Assembly (NCBI GenBank): GCA_044225675.1
Contig: JBGAIH010000029.1
Coordinates: 3,552-67,551 of the forward strand
DNA length: 64,000 nucleotides
Source of the DNA: JACMQX01 sp044225675
Lineage (GTDB): Bacteria > Pseudomonadota > Gammaproteobacteria > Burkholderiales > Burkholderiaceae_C
Direction: 5' to 3'
The notes beneath the pieces were generated by a model. That model ran no database searches. It worked only from the letters and a program-made list of their open reading frames with translations, and was not told where the DNA came from. Positions 50,395 to 59,349 of this stretch are shown here, piece by piece (the stretch's first letter is position 1; every line of letters begins with the position of its first letter). The translations under genes were made by a program, and so were the position numbers.

Positions 50395-50820
50395 ATGAAC
50401 GTGCAACCGCTATCTCGCAAGCCGCTTTGGCGCCGCATCACATCGGCGTGGACCCAGAGCGAAGGCCCCGAAACCGAGCCGGTGTCGATCGACGAGGTGC
50501 TGCAGATGGAGCTGGCCGAGCAGCTGCTGCGTGCCGGTCTGCGTCCTGACGAGTACGAGGCGCGCTTCACACGGGCGGGCGGCGCCTCGGGCGAGTCGCG
50601 GGCGCAGTCCTTCTCGCAGGAGTACGTCGCATGGATCCGTCCCGGCGCCGGCGTCATGCCGTCGTCCGAGTCGATGCTGGGCATGGAAGCGGCGCTCGAC
50701 CGGAAGCTGCGCGTCTACGGCATCCGCATCAGCGCGGTCTTCTGGCGCCTGCAGAGCGCCGTCGAGGCGGATGCGCGCCATCGCCTCATGCGGGTGCGCC
50801 TGAGTGGAGCCGCGCAATGA
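50395..50820 (+). CDS. Hypothetical protein leading the minor-pilin operon, 141 residues
   Basis: Unrecognised cytosolic protein with no signal or helix anchor. It is mixed alpha/beta, with LDRKLRVYGIRISAVFWRLQS near the end. The ATG at 50395 is chosen over an in-frame TTG five codons upstream. Its stop overlaps the start of the FimT-like pseudopilin gene (ATGA), so it is tied to the pilin operon. It is preceded by a cluster of TGACTTT boxes. A role in pilus regulation or assembly is inferred only from this. Confidence 0.7.
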   Translation: MNVQPLSRKPLWRRITSAWTQSEGPETEPVSIDEVLQMELAEQLLRAGLRPDEYEARFTRAGGASGESRAQSFSQEYVAWIRPGAGVMPSSESMLGMEAALDRKLRVYGIRISAVFWRLQSAVEADARHRLMRVRLSGAAQ

Positions 50821-51452
50821 AGGCCGCGAGCGAATTCCTGGCCCGCTGGCTGCTGCGTTCACACGTCTTCACCGGGCGTGCCCCTGCTCTGCATCCCGCC
50901 GCTTCTCGTGCCCGTGGCTTCACCCTGGTGGAGCTGCTTACCGCCGTGTCGATCCTCGCCATTCTCCTGTCCGTCGGCATCTCGGGCCTGAGCAGCTTCG
51001 TGTCGCGCCAGTCGGTGGCCTCGGCATCGGAAGCCTTGACGCAGGCGATGCAGGTGGCGCGCGTCGAATCGGCGCGCCGCAACACCACCGTGACGGTCTG
51101 CCGCCTGCAGGGGGGCGACCCGGCTGCGCCGGCCTGCGCACCGGCGGAGCAGGAGTGGGTCGGTGGCTGGGTCGTGTTCGTCGACCGTGGCGCCCCCGGC
51201 GTGATCGATGCGGACGACCAGGTGCTCTCGGTGCAGGGGCCTCTGGGTGCGGTGCGCGTCGACAAGGAAGGCAACGGCCGCCCGGCGGCCTTCACCTTCG
51301 CGCCGATCGGTCCGGTGCAGGGCCTGTCGGGCAGCGCCTGGGGCGTGCGCTTTGCTGCCGCTGCCGACGCGGCCAGCGGCTACGTGCGCAGCAGCTGCCT
51401 CGGTCTCATGGGCCGGGCCTACACGCAGGAAGGAGAATCGCCATGCCGCTGA
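50817..51452 (+). CDS. FimT/FimU-like minor pseudopilin (GspH domain)
   Basis: 211 residues. The prepilin peptide is unusually long (34 residues), ending RARG|FTLVELL with E39 at +5. The GspH/FimT C-terminal domain ends in a Cys pair. FimU-class minor pilins form the pilus tip priming complex with PilV, PilW, PilX and PilE. The ATG overlaps the preceding stop. The last codons overlap the pilV start by 10 bases, after a GAAGGAGAA ribosome-binding site for pilV. Confidence 0.9.
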   Translation: MKAASEFLARWLLRSHVFTGRAPALHPAASRARGFTLVELLTAVSILAILLSVGISGLSSFVSRQSVASASEALTQAMQVARVESARRNTTVTVCRLQGGDPAAPACAPAEQEWVGGWVVFVDRGAPGVIDADDQVLSVQGPLGAVRVDKEGNGRPAAFTFAPIGPVQGLSGSAWGVRFAAAADAASGYVRSSCLGLMGRAYTQEGESPCR

Positions 51453-51976
51453 CCCGTTCACGCCAGCGCGGCGGCTCGCTCATCGAGACGCTGGTCGCCA
51501 TGCTCGTGCTCTGCTTCGGCCTGCTCGGGCTGGCGGGCACGCACGGAGCCAGCCTCGTCGCCCAGCGCACGGCCGAGATCCATCTGCGCGCCATGCGGCT
51601 GGCCGAGTCCTTTGCCGAGCAGGCGCGCATGAACCCCGACAAGGCCCGGGCCGGCGCGCTCGACTGGAAGGAGACCTACCAGTCCGCCAAGGTTCCGAAG
51701 GGTGCCGAGTGCAACCTCGGCGCGGGCTGCAGCGAGGACGACATGCTGGCCGAGCGGCTGCGCCGCTGGGTCCTGGGCGTGCGCGAGGCCTTGCCGGCCG
51801 GCGACGCCTGGGTGCAGGTGGCCGACGACCAGCGCTCGCTGCTGATCTGGGTGATGTGGAAGGAATCGGGCGCCATGGAACGCGTCGCCACTTCGGCCAC
51901 CTGCAGCGCCGACGCGATGGGCTCGCTTGCGGCGGACAAGCGTCCGTCCTGCATCCTGGTGAGGGCGCAGCTGTGA
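51443..51976 (+). CDS. pilV: Type IV pilus minor pilin PilV
   Basis: 177 residues. The prepilin segment is RGGSLIETLVAMLVLCFGLLGLAG: cleavage after G10 leaves Gly, not Phe, at +1, with E15 at +5. The C-terminal region is small with three Cys. PilV joins the priming complex at the pilus tip. The start overlaps the FimT-like gene, and the stop overlaps the pilW GTG (GTGA). Confidence 0.88.
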   Translation: MPLTRSRQRGGSLIETLVAMLVLCFGLLGLAGTHGASLVAQRTAEIHLRAMRLAESFAEQARMNPDKARAGALDWKETYQSAKVPKGAECNLGAGCSEDDMLAERLRRWVLGVREALPAGDAWVQVADDQRSLLIWVMWKESGAMERVATSATCSADAMGSLAADKRPSCILVRAQL

Positions 51977-52917
51977 AGGCGCGGCGCTTCCCGTCGCCTG
52001 CGGGCCGCATCGGTGGCCGAGCACGCAACGGTGCGGGCGGCCGCACCGGCAGCCGTGGCTTCACGCTCGTGGAGCTGATGATCGCCATGGTCCTGGGCAT
52101 GGTGCTGGTGCTGGCAGCGCTGGCCATGTACCTCAACTCCGCGACCAGCACCCGCGCCAGCCGCGAGAACGGCCGCCTGAACATGGACGCGCAGGCGGCG
52201 CTGCAGCTGCTGGCGGGCCAGCTGCGCATGGCCGGCTACAGCCGGCCCCGTGTGTCGGTGGCCGAGGTGGGCTATCCCACGCGCAACTACGAGGGCATTC
52301 CGGTGTTCGGCTGCGAGGGCGGCTTCGTCGACCCGGCGGCCGCCACGCTCGCCTGCGTGGGCGCCACCGGCTTCGACGCCTTCGCGGTCTACTACGAGGC
52401 CGACGACGCGAACGCGGCGATGGCCGCCACCAGCATCCTCGACTGCTCCGGCGTCGCGGTGGACCCGCTCGACGTGCCGCCAGCCCTGGCCGGCAGCACC
52501 GACAGCGACAAGTTCGCGCTCGTGGAGAACCGCTACTACGTGGTGGTCGATGCGCAGACGCGCCAGAGCAGCCTGGTCTGCGCGGGCCGCTCGGCCAGCG
52601 GCACGACGGCGCCGGTCACCCTGGCCACGGGCGTCGTGGAATTCAAGGTCTCCTATGTGGCCGTGAAGCCCGACGGCACCGTGATCTCCGCGCCGGCCTC
52701 CGCCGTGGCCGCCATCGGCGCAACGCCCGAGGAATCGTGGCTCGGCGTGCGCAGCGTCGACCTGTGCCTGGTGCTTGCCACCGATGCAGCCGGCGCCGAC
52801 CAGCCCACCCCTTACGTCAGCTGCAGCGGCAAGACCGTGACGCCGACCGACGCACGCCAGCGTCGACGCTACACGGCCACCATCGCGCTGCGCAACCGCA
52901 CGCCCGTCGCATCATGA
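51973..52917 (+). CDS. pilW: Type IV pilus minor pilin PilW
   Basis: 314 residues. A long basic leader precedes RG|FTLVELMIAMVLGMVLVLA (cleavage after G29, E34 at +5). The large C-terminal globular part has several Cys and is typical of PilW. The start is GTG at 51973 overlapping the pilV stop. The stop overlaps the pilX ATG. Confidence 0.9.
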   Translation: MKARRFPSPAGRIGGRARNGAGGRTGSRGFTLVELMIAMVLGMVLVLAALAMYLNSATSTRASRENGRLNMDAQAALQLLAGQLRMAGYSRPRVSVAEVGYPTRNYEGIPVFGCEGGFVDPAAATLACVGATGFDAFAVYYEADDANAAMAATSILDCSGVAVDPLDVPPALAGSTDSDKFALVENRYYVVVDAQTRQSSLVCAGRSASGTTAPVTLATGVVEFKVSYVAVKPDGTVISAPASAVAAIGATPEESWLGVRSVDLCLVLATDAAGADQPTPYVSCSGKTVTPTDARQRRRYTATIALRNRTPVAS

Positions 52918-53477
52918 GCCCGATCCCCCTCCGCCCGAAGCGCCCGGAGCGTCAGACGCAGCGGCATGAGCACGGCGTATCCCTGATCGTCGTGCTCGTG
53001 CTCATCCTCGCGATGGGTCTGATGGCGGCCTTCGGCATCCGCGCATCGTCCACCTCGGCGGCCGTGGCCATCAGCGTTCGCTCGCAGGCCCTGGCCATGG
53101 AGGCCTCCGAGGCGGCGCTGCGCTACTGCGAGGCGCAGGCCCTGGCTTCCGAACCCGTGATCACCATCTGGGAGCCGCCCGCCACCGGCGACCGCGACCC
53201 GTCCCGCTGGAAGACGCCTTCGGTCTGGGTCGGCGACAACAAGGCCTCGGCCACCGTGCCGCAGGACTGGCTGACGGCCGGCGGCACGCGCGTGGTCTAC
53301 AGCCTGCGCCCCGAATGCATGGTCGAGCGCATGCGCCTGCCCGGTCTGCCCGGCACGATGCGGCGCGAGACCTTCCTCATCACCGCACGGGGCTTCAGCC
53401 CCGAATCCTCCCTGCGCCCGGATGGGCGCCTGCAGTCCGGCTCCGAAGTCTGGCTGCAGTCCACCCTCGAGCAATGA
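52914..53477 (+). CDS. pilX: Type IV pilus minor pilin PilX
   Basis: 187 residues. Leader, then HG|VSLIVVLVLILAMGLMAA. Position +5 is Val, not Glu, as is common in PilX, which lacks the conserved Glu. A soluble domain follows. PilX helps place PilY1 at the tip. ATG at 52914 overlaps the pilW stop. pilY1 starts 9 bases after its stop. Confidence 0.9.
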   Translation: MSPIPLRPKRPERQTQRHEHGVSLIVVLVLILAMGLMAAFGIRASSTSAAVAISVRSQALAMEASEAALRYCEAQALASEPVITIWEPPATGDRDPSRWKTPSVWVGDNKASATVPQDWLTAGGTRVVYSLRPECMVERMRLPGLPGTMRRETFLITARGFSPESSLRPDGRLQSGSEVWLQSTLEQ

Positions 53478-53486
53478 GTCCGGGTC

Positions 53487-56400
53487 ATGAAACCACATCT
53501 TTCACTCATCACCTCCGCCCTGTACGCCCTTTGCGCCCTGGGCGCGCTGCTGCTGCCCGCCCAGTCGGGCGCCGCGCCGGCGCAGGAGCCCCTGCTGCTG
53601 CGCAGCGTCCAGGTCGTCCCCAACATCATGCTCACGCTGGACGACTCGCCCAGCATGACCTCGATCTACATGGCCAAGGACACCGACACCCGCGTGCATC
53701 CGGCGGACCTGGGAGCGTCGTCGGGCATCATCCCCACCATCACCGGCAACAACTTCGCGGCGCAGATGCGCTCTTCGTCGTCGAACGCGCAGTACTACAA
53801 CCCTGAAGTGCGCTACCTGCCGTGGGCCAAGTCGGACGGCACCCTCATGGCCAATGCCGACCCGCGGTCGGTGTGGATCCGCCCGCACCCCACCACGCCG
53901 TCCGGAGGCACGGTCGATCTCACCGTCACCGACGTGGACATCAAGACCAACTGGTGCACGGTGGCCGACGCCTACTGCTCGATCACCACGCTGCCGTTCA
54001 CGCCGGCCGTCTACTTCCGCTTTGTCTCGGGCGCGTGGGAGCGCATCGAGATCATGAAGACTTCGAGCTTTCCCAAGGGCGCGGCGCGCACCGACTGCGT
54101 GACCAACGCAACGACCTGCACGCAGCAGGAGGAGCTGCAGAACTTCGCCAACTGGTTCGCCTACTACCGGGACCGCGTGCGCACAGCCATCGCGGGCACC
54201 ACCTTCGCGTTCAGCAAACTGCCCAGCTCGGCGCGCGTGGGCTACGGCTCGCTCAATGCCAACGTCACGCCCGTCACCATCGACGGCGGCGGCACGCCCA
54301 CCTCCACCATCGTGCGCGGCATCCGCGAGTTCTCCGGGGCCGACCGCGAGGCGCTCTTCAACTGGATCTACGCCTTCAAGACCCGGGGCTACACCCCGAC
54401 CAAGCGGGCAGTGGCCGAAGTCGGGCAGTACTTCCAGCGCACCGACAACCTCGGGCCGTGGGGCGCCAAGCCGGGCACCGACGACCCGACCGCCCAGCTC
54501 AGCTGCCGGCGCAACTTTCATATCCTCGTGACCGACGGCGTCTGGAACAATTCCTACCAGGCGCCTGCGTGGACCAATGCCGACTTCGACAGCCAGCCCG
54601 GCCCGCAGATCACCGGCCCGAACGGCCAGAGCTACCAGTACACGCCCATCGCGCCGTATGCAAGCTCGCTCACCTGGGGCGAATCCGACGGCAGCTACAA
54701 CAGCCTGGCCGACATCACGCACTACTACTGGAGCCGCGACCTGCGGCCCGACCTGCCCAACAACCTCACGCCCAATGCCACCAACGAGGCCTTCTGGCAG
54801 CACGTGGTCCATTACATGGTGGGCCTGGGCGTGACCGGCATTCTCAAGCTCGACACCGACCTGCCGCTGATCAAGGCCGGCAAGAAGTCCTGGAGCACGA
54901 GCCGGATCGACGACGTCTGGCACGCGGCCATCAACTCGCGCGGCGAGTACTTCTCGGCGGCCAAGCCCGAGGAATTCGGCAACCGCCTGACCTCGATCTT
55001 CGACGCCATCTCGGTCAGCGTCTCGCTCGGCGGCGTCTCGGCCTCCGGCCAGTACCTGCGCGCGGGCACGCGCAAGTTCGTGCCGCAGTTCACTTCGGAT
55101 TCGTGGACCGGCGAGCTGTTCGCCTTCGAGCTGGACGCCAAGGGCAATGCCTCGGACATCCCGGTCTGGACGGCCAACTCCAAGCTGCCGGCGCCGGCCG
55201 ACCGCAACATCGTCTTCTGGAAGGACGACACCGCCAAGGCCCGGCCCTTCACCTGGAGCGAGCTGTCGCCCGACCAGCAGACCGCCCTGGGCAGCAAGGA
55301 CGTGCTGGAGTACCTGCGCGGCGAGAGGGCCGGCGAAGGCAAGGCCTTCCGTACCCGCAAGCTCGTCCTGGGCGACATGGTCAACTCGCAGCCCCTGTAC
55401 ATCCGCGACATGGTGGACCAGGAGTATGACTTCCTCGCGCCGGGCACGCCGGGCCGCGACTCCTACCGCAAGTTTCTGGAGGCCATGAAGGCGCGCGTCG
55501 GCGCGGTGGCCATCGGTGCCAATGACGGCATGCTGCACTTCTTCCAGGACTCGGGCGGCAGCGTGGCCGACGACGGCAAGGAACTGTTCGCCTACATTCC
55601 CAATGCCGTGATGGGCCAGCTCAGGAACCTGTCGAGCACCGGCTATGTCCACCGCTACTATGTGGACGGCCCCCTGGCGGAGCACCATGCCTACCTGTCC
55701 GGCGCCTGGCGCAGCGTCCTGGTCGGCTCGGCCGGCGCGGGAGCGCGTGCCGCCTTTGCCCTCGACGTGAGCAAGCCCAACGCCATGGACAAGGGCAGCG
55801 TGATGTGGGAGCTCAACAGCGCGACGGATTCGGACCTGGGCTGGCAGTTCTCCCCGCCGGCCGTGGGCCTGAGCGCCACCGGCAAATGGATCGCGCTGAT
55901 CGGCAACGGCTCGGGCGGCACCTCCTTCAAGGCGCAGCTGTTCGTGGTCGACCTGGAGACCGGGCAGGTGCTGCGCAAGATCGACGCGGGCTCGGCGGCC
56001 GTGGGCAACGGGCTCGGCGGCGTCAAGCCGCTGCTCAACGCCAACCGCCAGATCATCGGCGCCTATGCCGGTGACGCGCTCGGCAAGGTCTGGCGCTTCG
56101 ACCTGTCGTCCAGCAACGTGAGCCACTGGAAGGTGGCCAACGGCGGCCAGCCGATCTTCAAGGCGGCTTCCAGCACCAACACCGTGCAGCCGATCCTCGT
56201 GGCGCCCGAGTACAAGGCCCACCCGAACGGCGGCCAGCTCGTGATCGTGGCGACCGGCCGGCTCGTCGAGCAGACCGACGCCACGGACACCTCGCAGCAG
56301 AGCGTCTACGGCTTCTGGGACCAGGCGCCGGGCACGGGCGACGGCCTGACCATCACCCGCACGGAGCTGGTGCGCCAGGAACACGGCACGTCGACGGTCG

Positions 56401-56861
56401 TCACCGTCAACGGCATCGAATCCACCTACTACAAGACCAGCTCGAACGCGCCCGACTGGCGCCGTGACAAGGGCTGGTACCTGGACCTGACCCTGGAGTC
56501 GGGGCAGCGCACCATCTACCCGCTGTCGTTCCTGTTCGGCCAGCTGCGCCTGGAGACCATCTACATGGTCGCCGCGAAGGACCAGTGCCAGACCCAGCTG
56601 GCCGGCGGCATCAACTACCTGCTGGATCCGATCACCGGCGGCCAGTCGAAGACGGTGAGCCTGGACACGAATGGCGACGGTGTCGTCAATGCCTCGGACA
56701 TTCCGGCCGGCGCCTACAAGACCAAGCTCGACGGCAAGGACACCGTGGTGCTCAGCGGCGTGTCCAAGGGCGAAATCATCTCTTCGGGCAAATATGCCAA
56801 GTCCATCGCGACCACGCGCGAGGGCATCAAGCGGACCTGGAGGCAGGTGTATGTCAAGTGA
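53487..56861 (+). CDS. pilY1: PilY1/PilC-type pilus tip adhesin
   Basis: 1124 residues. A signal peptide (1-31) is followed by a VWA-like N-terminal domain whose metal site reads D52-D-S-P-S56-M. The C-terminal half (about 530-1050) is the Neisseria PilC-type beta-propeller. D1060-T-N-G-D-G-V-V-N-A-S-D1071 is an EF-hand-like calcium loop, comparable to the calcium site reported in Pseudomonas PilY1 but lying after the propeller. PilY1 sits at the pilus tip, and acts in adhesion, twitching and surface sensing. The last codons overlap pilE by 11 bases. Confidence 0.94.
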   Translation: MKPHLSLITSALYALCALGALLLPAQSGAAPAQEPLLLRSVQVVPNIMLTLDDSPSMTSIYMAKDTDTRVHPADLGASSGIIPTITGNNFAAQMRSSSSNAQYYNPEVRYLPWAKSDGTLMANADPRSVWIRPHPTTPSGGTVDLTVTDVDIKTNWCTVADAYCSITTLPFTPAVYFRFVSGAWERIEIMKTSSFPKGAARTDCVTNATTCTQQEELQNFANWFAYYRDRVRTAIAGTTFAFSKLPSSARVGYGSLNANVTPVTIDGGGTPTSTIVRGIREFSGADREALFNWIYAFKTRGYTPTKRAVAEVGQYFQRTDNLGPWGAKPGTDDPTAQLSCRRNFHILVTDGVWNNSYQAPAWTNADFDSQPGPQITGPNGQSYQYTPIAPYASSLTWGESDGSYNSLADITHYYWSRDLRPDLPNNLTPNATNEAFWQHVVHYMVGLGVTGILKLDTDLPLIKAGKKSWSTSRIDDVWHAAINSRGEYFSAAKPEEFGNRLTSIFDAISVSVSLGGVSASGQYLRAGTRKFVPQFTSDSWTGELFAFELDAKGNASDIPVWTANSKLPAPADRNIVFWKDDTAKARPFTWSELSPDQQTALGSKDVLEYLRGERAGEGKAFRTRKLVLGDMVNSQPLYIRDMVDQEYDFLAPGTPGRDSYRKFLEAMKARVGAVAIGANDGMLHFFQDSGGSVADDGKELFAYIPNAVMGQLRNLSSTGYVHRYYVDGPLAEHHAYLSGAWRSVLVGSAGAGARAAFALDVSKPNAMDKGSVMWELNSATDSDLGWQFSPPAVGLSATGKWIALIGNGSGGTSFKAQLFVVDLETGQVLRKIDAGSAAVGNGLGGVKPLLNANRQIIGAYAGDALGKVWRFDLSSSNVSHWKVANGGQPIFKAASSTNTVQPILVAPEYKAHPNGGQLVIVATGRLVEQTDATDTSQQSVYGFWDQAPGTGDGLTITRTELVRQEHGTSTVVTVNGIESTYYKTSSNAPDWRRDKGWYLDLTLESGQRTIYPLSFLFGQLRLETIYMVAAKDQCQTQLAGGINYLLDPITGGQSKTVSLDTNGDGVVNASDIPAGAYKTKLDGKDTVVLSGVSKGEIISSGKYAKSIATTREGIKRTWRQVYVK

Positions 56862-57291
56862 TTCCAGCCAGCGCGGCTTCACGCTGATCGAGACGATGAT
56901 CGTCGTGGCGATCATCGCGATCCTCTCTTCGGTGGCCTACCCGTCGTACGTGGAGCATGTCGCCCGCGGACGGCGCGCCGAGGCCAAGGCAGCCCTGATG
57001 GAGGCGTCGCACTACATGCAGCGCTACTACCTGGCGAACGACCGCTACGACCGCGACAAGGCCGGCAATGCCTTCGAGCTGCCTGCGGCCATGAGCGTGG
57101 TGCCCCGCAGCGGCGGTGCGAAGACCTACACCATCCAGTCGGTGGCGGCCAACCTGTCCGACACCACCTTTCTGCTGGAGGCGCGGCCGCAGGTGAAGGA
57201 TGCCTGCGGCGTCCTGCGCATCGACGAGCGCGGCACGCGCACCGTCAGCGACGCCGATGCCGGCATGACGGCGTCCACCTGCTGGCGCTGA
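56851..57291 (+). CDS. pilE: Type IV pilin PilE (minor, PilE-like)
   Basis: 146 residues. RG|FTLIETMIVVAIIAILSSVAYPSYVEHV is a canonical class III signal and N-terminal helix (cleavage after G9, E14 at +5). The C-terminal domain has two Cys (in DACGVLR and STCWR) forming the usual loop. Last gene of the operon, overlapping pilY1. The small size and position suggest the minor PilE of the priming complex, not the major pilin. The stop lies in a 12-bp tandem duplication. Confidence 0.92.
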   Translation: MSSDSSQRGFTLIETMIVVAIIAILSSVAYPSYVEHVARGRRAEAKAALMEASHYMQRYYLANDRYDRDKAGNAFELPAAMSVVPRSGGAKTYTIQSVAANLSDTTFLLEARPQVKDACGVLRIDERGTRTVSDADAGMTASTCWR

Positions 57292-57305
57292 CCCTGGCGC
57301 TGACC
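57282..57305 (+). repeat. Exact 12-bp duplication spanning the pilE stop codon
   Basis: CTGGCGCTGACC occurs twice in tandem. The TGA in the first copy is the pilE stop. Confidence 0.9.
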
Positions 57306-57522
57306 CGGCACCCGTCGGCCCGACGCCACACCTTCGCTCCCACCCGGCCGACAGCCGCCTTTCGCACCTGCGCCATGACCCACCTCGGCTAAGATCGTCC
57401 CCGGCTGAATTGCGCGCCCGCCACGGGGCGGCAGCGGAGCAGGGACCCCGGACTCTCCTGCCATGTACTGCATTCCACCCCGTTCCGCCGGTCCGCAGCT
57501 GGATGACAATCACGAGGAGGCG

Positions 57523-59349
57523 ATGGCTGGCCGGCACCTGATCCTTGACGCGTTCTCCCAGAAGGAGATCGACACCCGCGCCACGCGCGCGACCCTGGCG
57601 CAGTACTTCGAGGCCGCGCCCTTCGGCCTGCTGGTGCGCTATCTCTCCAACGGCCTGATCGTCTGGTATTGCTGGCGTGAGCAGCAGAACGCCGCCATCC
57701 TGTGGTGGCTGCCCGTGTACCTGCTGTTTCCCACGGTGCGCGCCTACTTCGTCCTGAAGTTCCGTGCGGCCAACCGCTCCGGCGCGATCGACCCGGACTA
57801 CTGGCGCAAGGCCGTGCTGTACCCGACCATTCCGATCAGCCTGGGCTACTGCGCGAGCTTCTGGTTCCTGATCGGCGACGGCTTCGCGATGGCCAACGGC
57901 GTCGTCACCCTGTACTTCCTTCTCCTCATCTCGGCCACCACGCACCAGATGATCGGCCACCGGGCCGCGATGATCGCCTTCGCCGGCATTGGCGGTGCCG
58001 GGCTGGCGCTGCGCCTGGCCTTCGTCGACGGCCAGGAGTACCTGTTCTTCGCCACGGCGATCGTCCTGTTCACCATCGTGCAGCTCATCATCGGTCTGCG
58101 GGCCGACACGCGGCAGCGCGACGCCGTCAAGGGGGCGATCGAGAATGAAATGCTTGCCTCGCGCCTGTCGGAGCAGGTCCAGATCGCCTCGCAGGCCACG
58201 CAGGAGGCGGTCCGCGCCAGCAAGGAGAAAAGCCGCTTCCTGGCCGCCGCCACGCACGACCTGCGCCAGCCGCTGCATGCGCTTGCGCTGTCGGCCACCA
58301 GCCTGAGCCTGCGCCTGAAGGACGGCATGCTGCACGACGAGGTCAGCCGCGTGATGCAGTCGCTCGACGCGCTGGAGCAGTCGCTCAACGGCATGCTCGA
58401 CCTGTCCAAGCTGGAGGCCGGCTCGCATGTCGTCAACACCGAGATCTTTCCGCTGTCGGAGCTGTTCCAGAACCTCTACCGCACCTTCAAGGGCCGGGCC
58501 GAGGCCCGGGGCCTGAACTTCCGCATGCGCTCGACCGACCTGCTGGTGTACGGCGACCGGCAACTGCTCACGCGGCTGCTCGCCAACCTGGTGGACAACG
58601 CCATCAAGTACACGCCGTCGGGCAGCGTGCACATCGCGGCCAAGCCGGTGCGGCCCGACAACGGCACGCTCATCATCTCGGTGCGCGACTCCGGCATCGG
58701 CATTCCGCAGGAATACCTCACGCAGATCTTTGACGAGTTCTTCCAGATCAACAACCCGGGCCGCCAGCGCAGCCAGGGCATGGGCCTGGGCCTGTCGATC
58801 GTGCGGCGCCTGGCCGACCTGATGAACGTCACGCTGCGCGTCGCCTCGCAGCCCGGCTGCGGCAGCCGCTTCGACGTCGTCTGCCGCACGGTGACCGCTT
58901 CCGAGAAGGCCGCCGCCGAGGCCAACCACCACGACATGGACTTCCTGATCGAGCCTTCGATCGAGCTGGTGCGTGGCCGCCGCATCCTGCTGGTGGACAA
59001 CGAGGTCGACATCCTGCGCGCCGCGCGCGACGTGCTGGAGTCGGCCGGCGCGGTGGTCGAGCTGGCCACCAGTGCCGACGAGGCGCGCGCCAAGATGGCC
59101 GACCGCGGCCCGTTCGACGTCGCCATGCTCGACTACCGACTGGGCGGCGAAGAGCGCGGCACCGACCTGTCGCTCACGCTGCAGGCCCTGCAGCCCGACA
59201 ACCTCAGGATCATGCTGATCACCGGCGACACCAGCTCCGAGGAGATCCGCAAGCTCCAGGGCGCGGGCGTGCAGGTCCTCTTCAAGCCCCTGGGCGGCGA
59301 GCGCCTGCTCACCGCGATCGCCGAAGTCCTGCTGCAGGATCAGGCGTAG
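57523..59349 (+). CDS. Hybrid sensor histidine kinase with C-terminal receiver
   Basis: 608 residues from the ATG at 57523, which follows GAGGAGG. A membrane region (about 30-195) has six or so helices and no periplasmic loop of size. It is followed by a coiled stretch, the HisKA box with H245 in THDLRQPLHAL, and a HATPase domain with NLVDNAIKYTPSG. The receiver domain (about 485-605) has D537 in AMLDYRLGG. The membrane-embedded input suggests sensing of a lipid-soluble or membrane signal. No cognate regulator is adjacent; the LuxR-type regulator at 62710 is the nearest. The 3' end overlaps the convergent hydrolase gene by 10 bases. Confidence 0.92.
   Translation: MAGRHLILDAFSQKEIDTRATRATLAQYFEAAPFGLLVRYLSNGLIVWYCWREQQNAAILWWLPVYLLFPTVRAYFVLKFRAANRSGAIDPDYWRKAVLYPTIPISLGYCASFWFLIGDGFAMANGVVTLYFLLLISATTHQMIGHRAAMIAFAGIGGAGLALRLAFVDGQEYLFFATAIVLFTIVQLIIGLRADTRQRDAVKGAIENEMLASRLSEQVQIASQATQEAVRASKEKSRFLAAATHDLRQPLHALALSATSLSLRLKDGMLHDEVSRVMQSLDALEQSLNGMLDLSKLEAGSHVVNTEIFPLSELFQNLYRTFKGRAEARGLNFRMRSTDLLVYGDRQLLTRLLANLVDNAIKYTPSGSVHIAAKPVRPDNGTLIISVRDSGIGIPQEYLTQIFDEFFQINNPGRQRSQGMGLGLSIVRRLADLMNVTLRVASQPGCGSRFDVVCRTVTASEKAAAEANHHDMDFLIEPSIELVRGRRILLVDNEVDILRAARDVLESAGAVVELATSADEARAKMADRGPFDVAMLDYRLGGEERGTDLSLTLQALQPDNLRIMLITGDTSSEEIRKLQGAGVQVLFKPLGGERLLTAIAEVLLQDQA

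Noticed and set aside
53502..56915. Long open frame (over 1,100 codons) antisense to pilY1
   Set aside because: High GC makes the antisense third phase open. The protein is low-complexity Arg/Ala/Gly/His without domains, while the plus strand encodes a full PilY1 with signal peptide and motifs.
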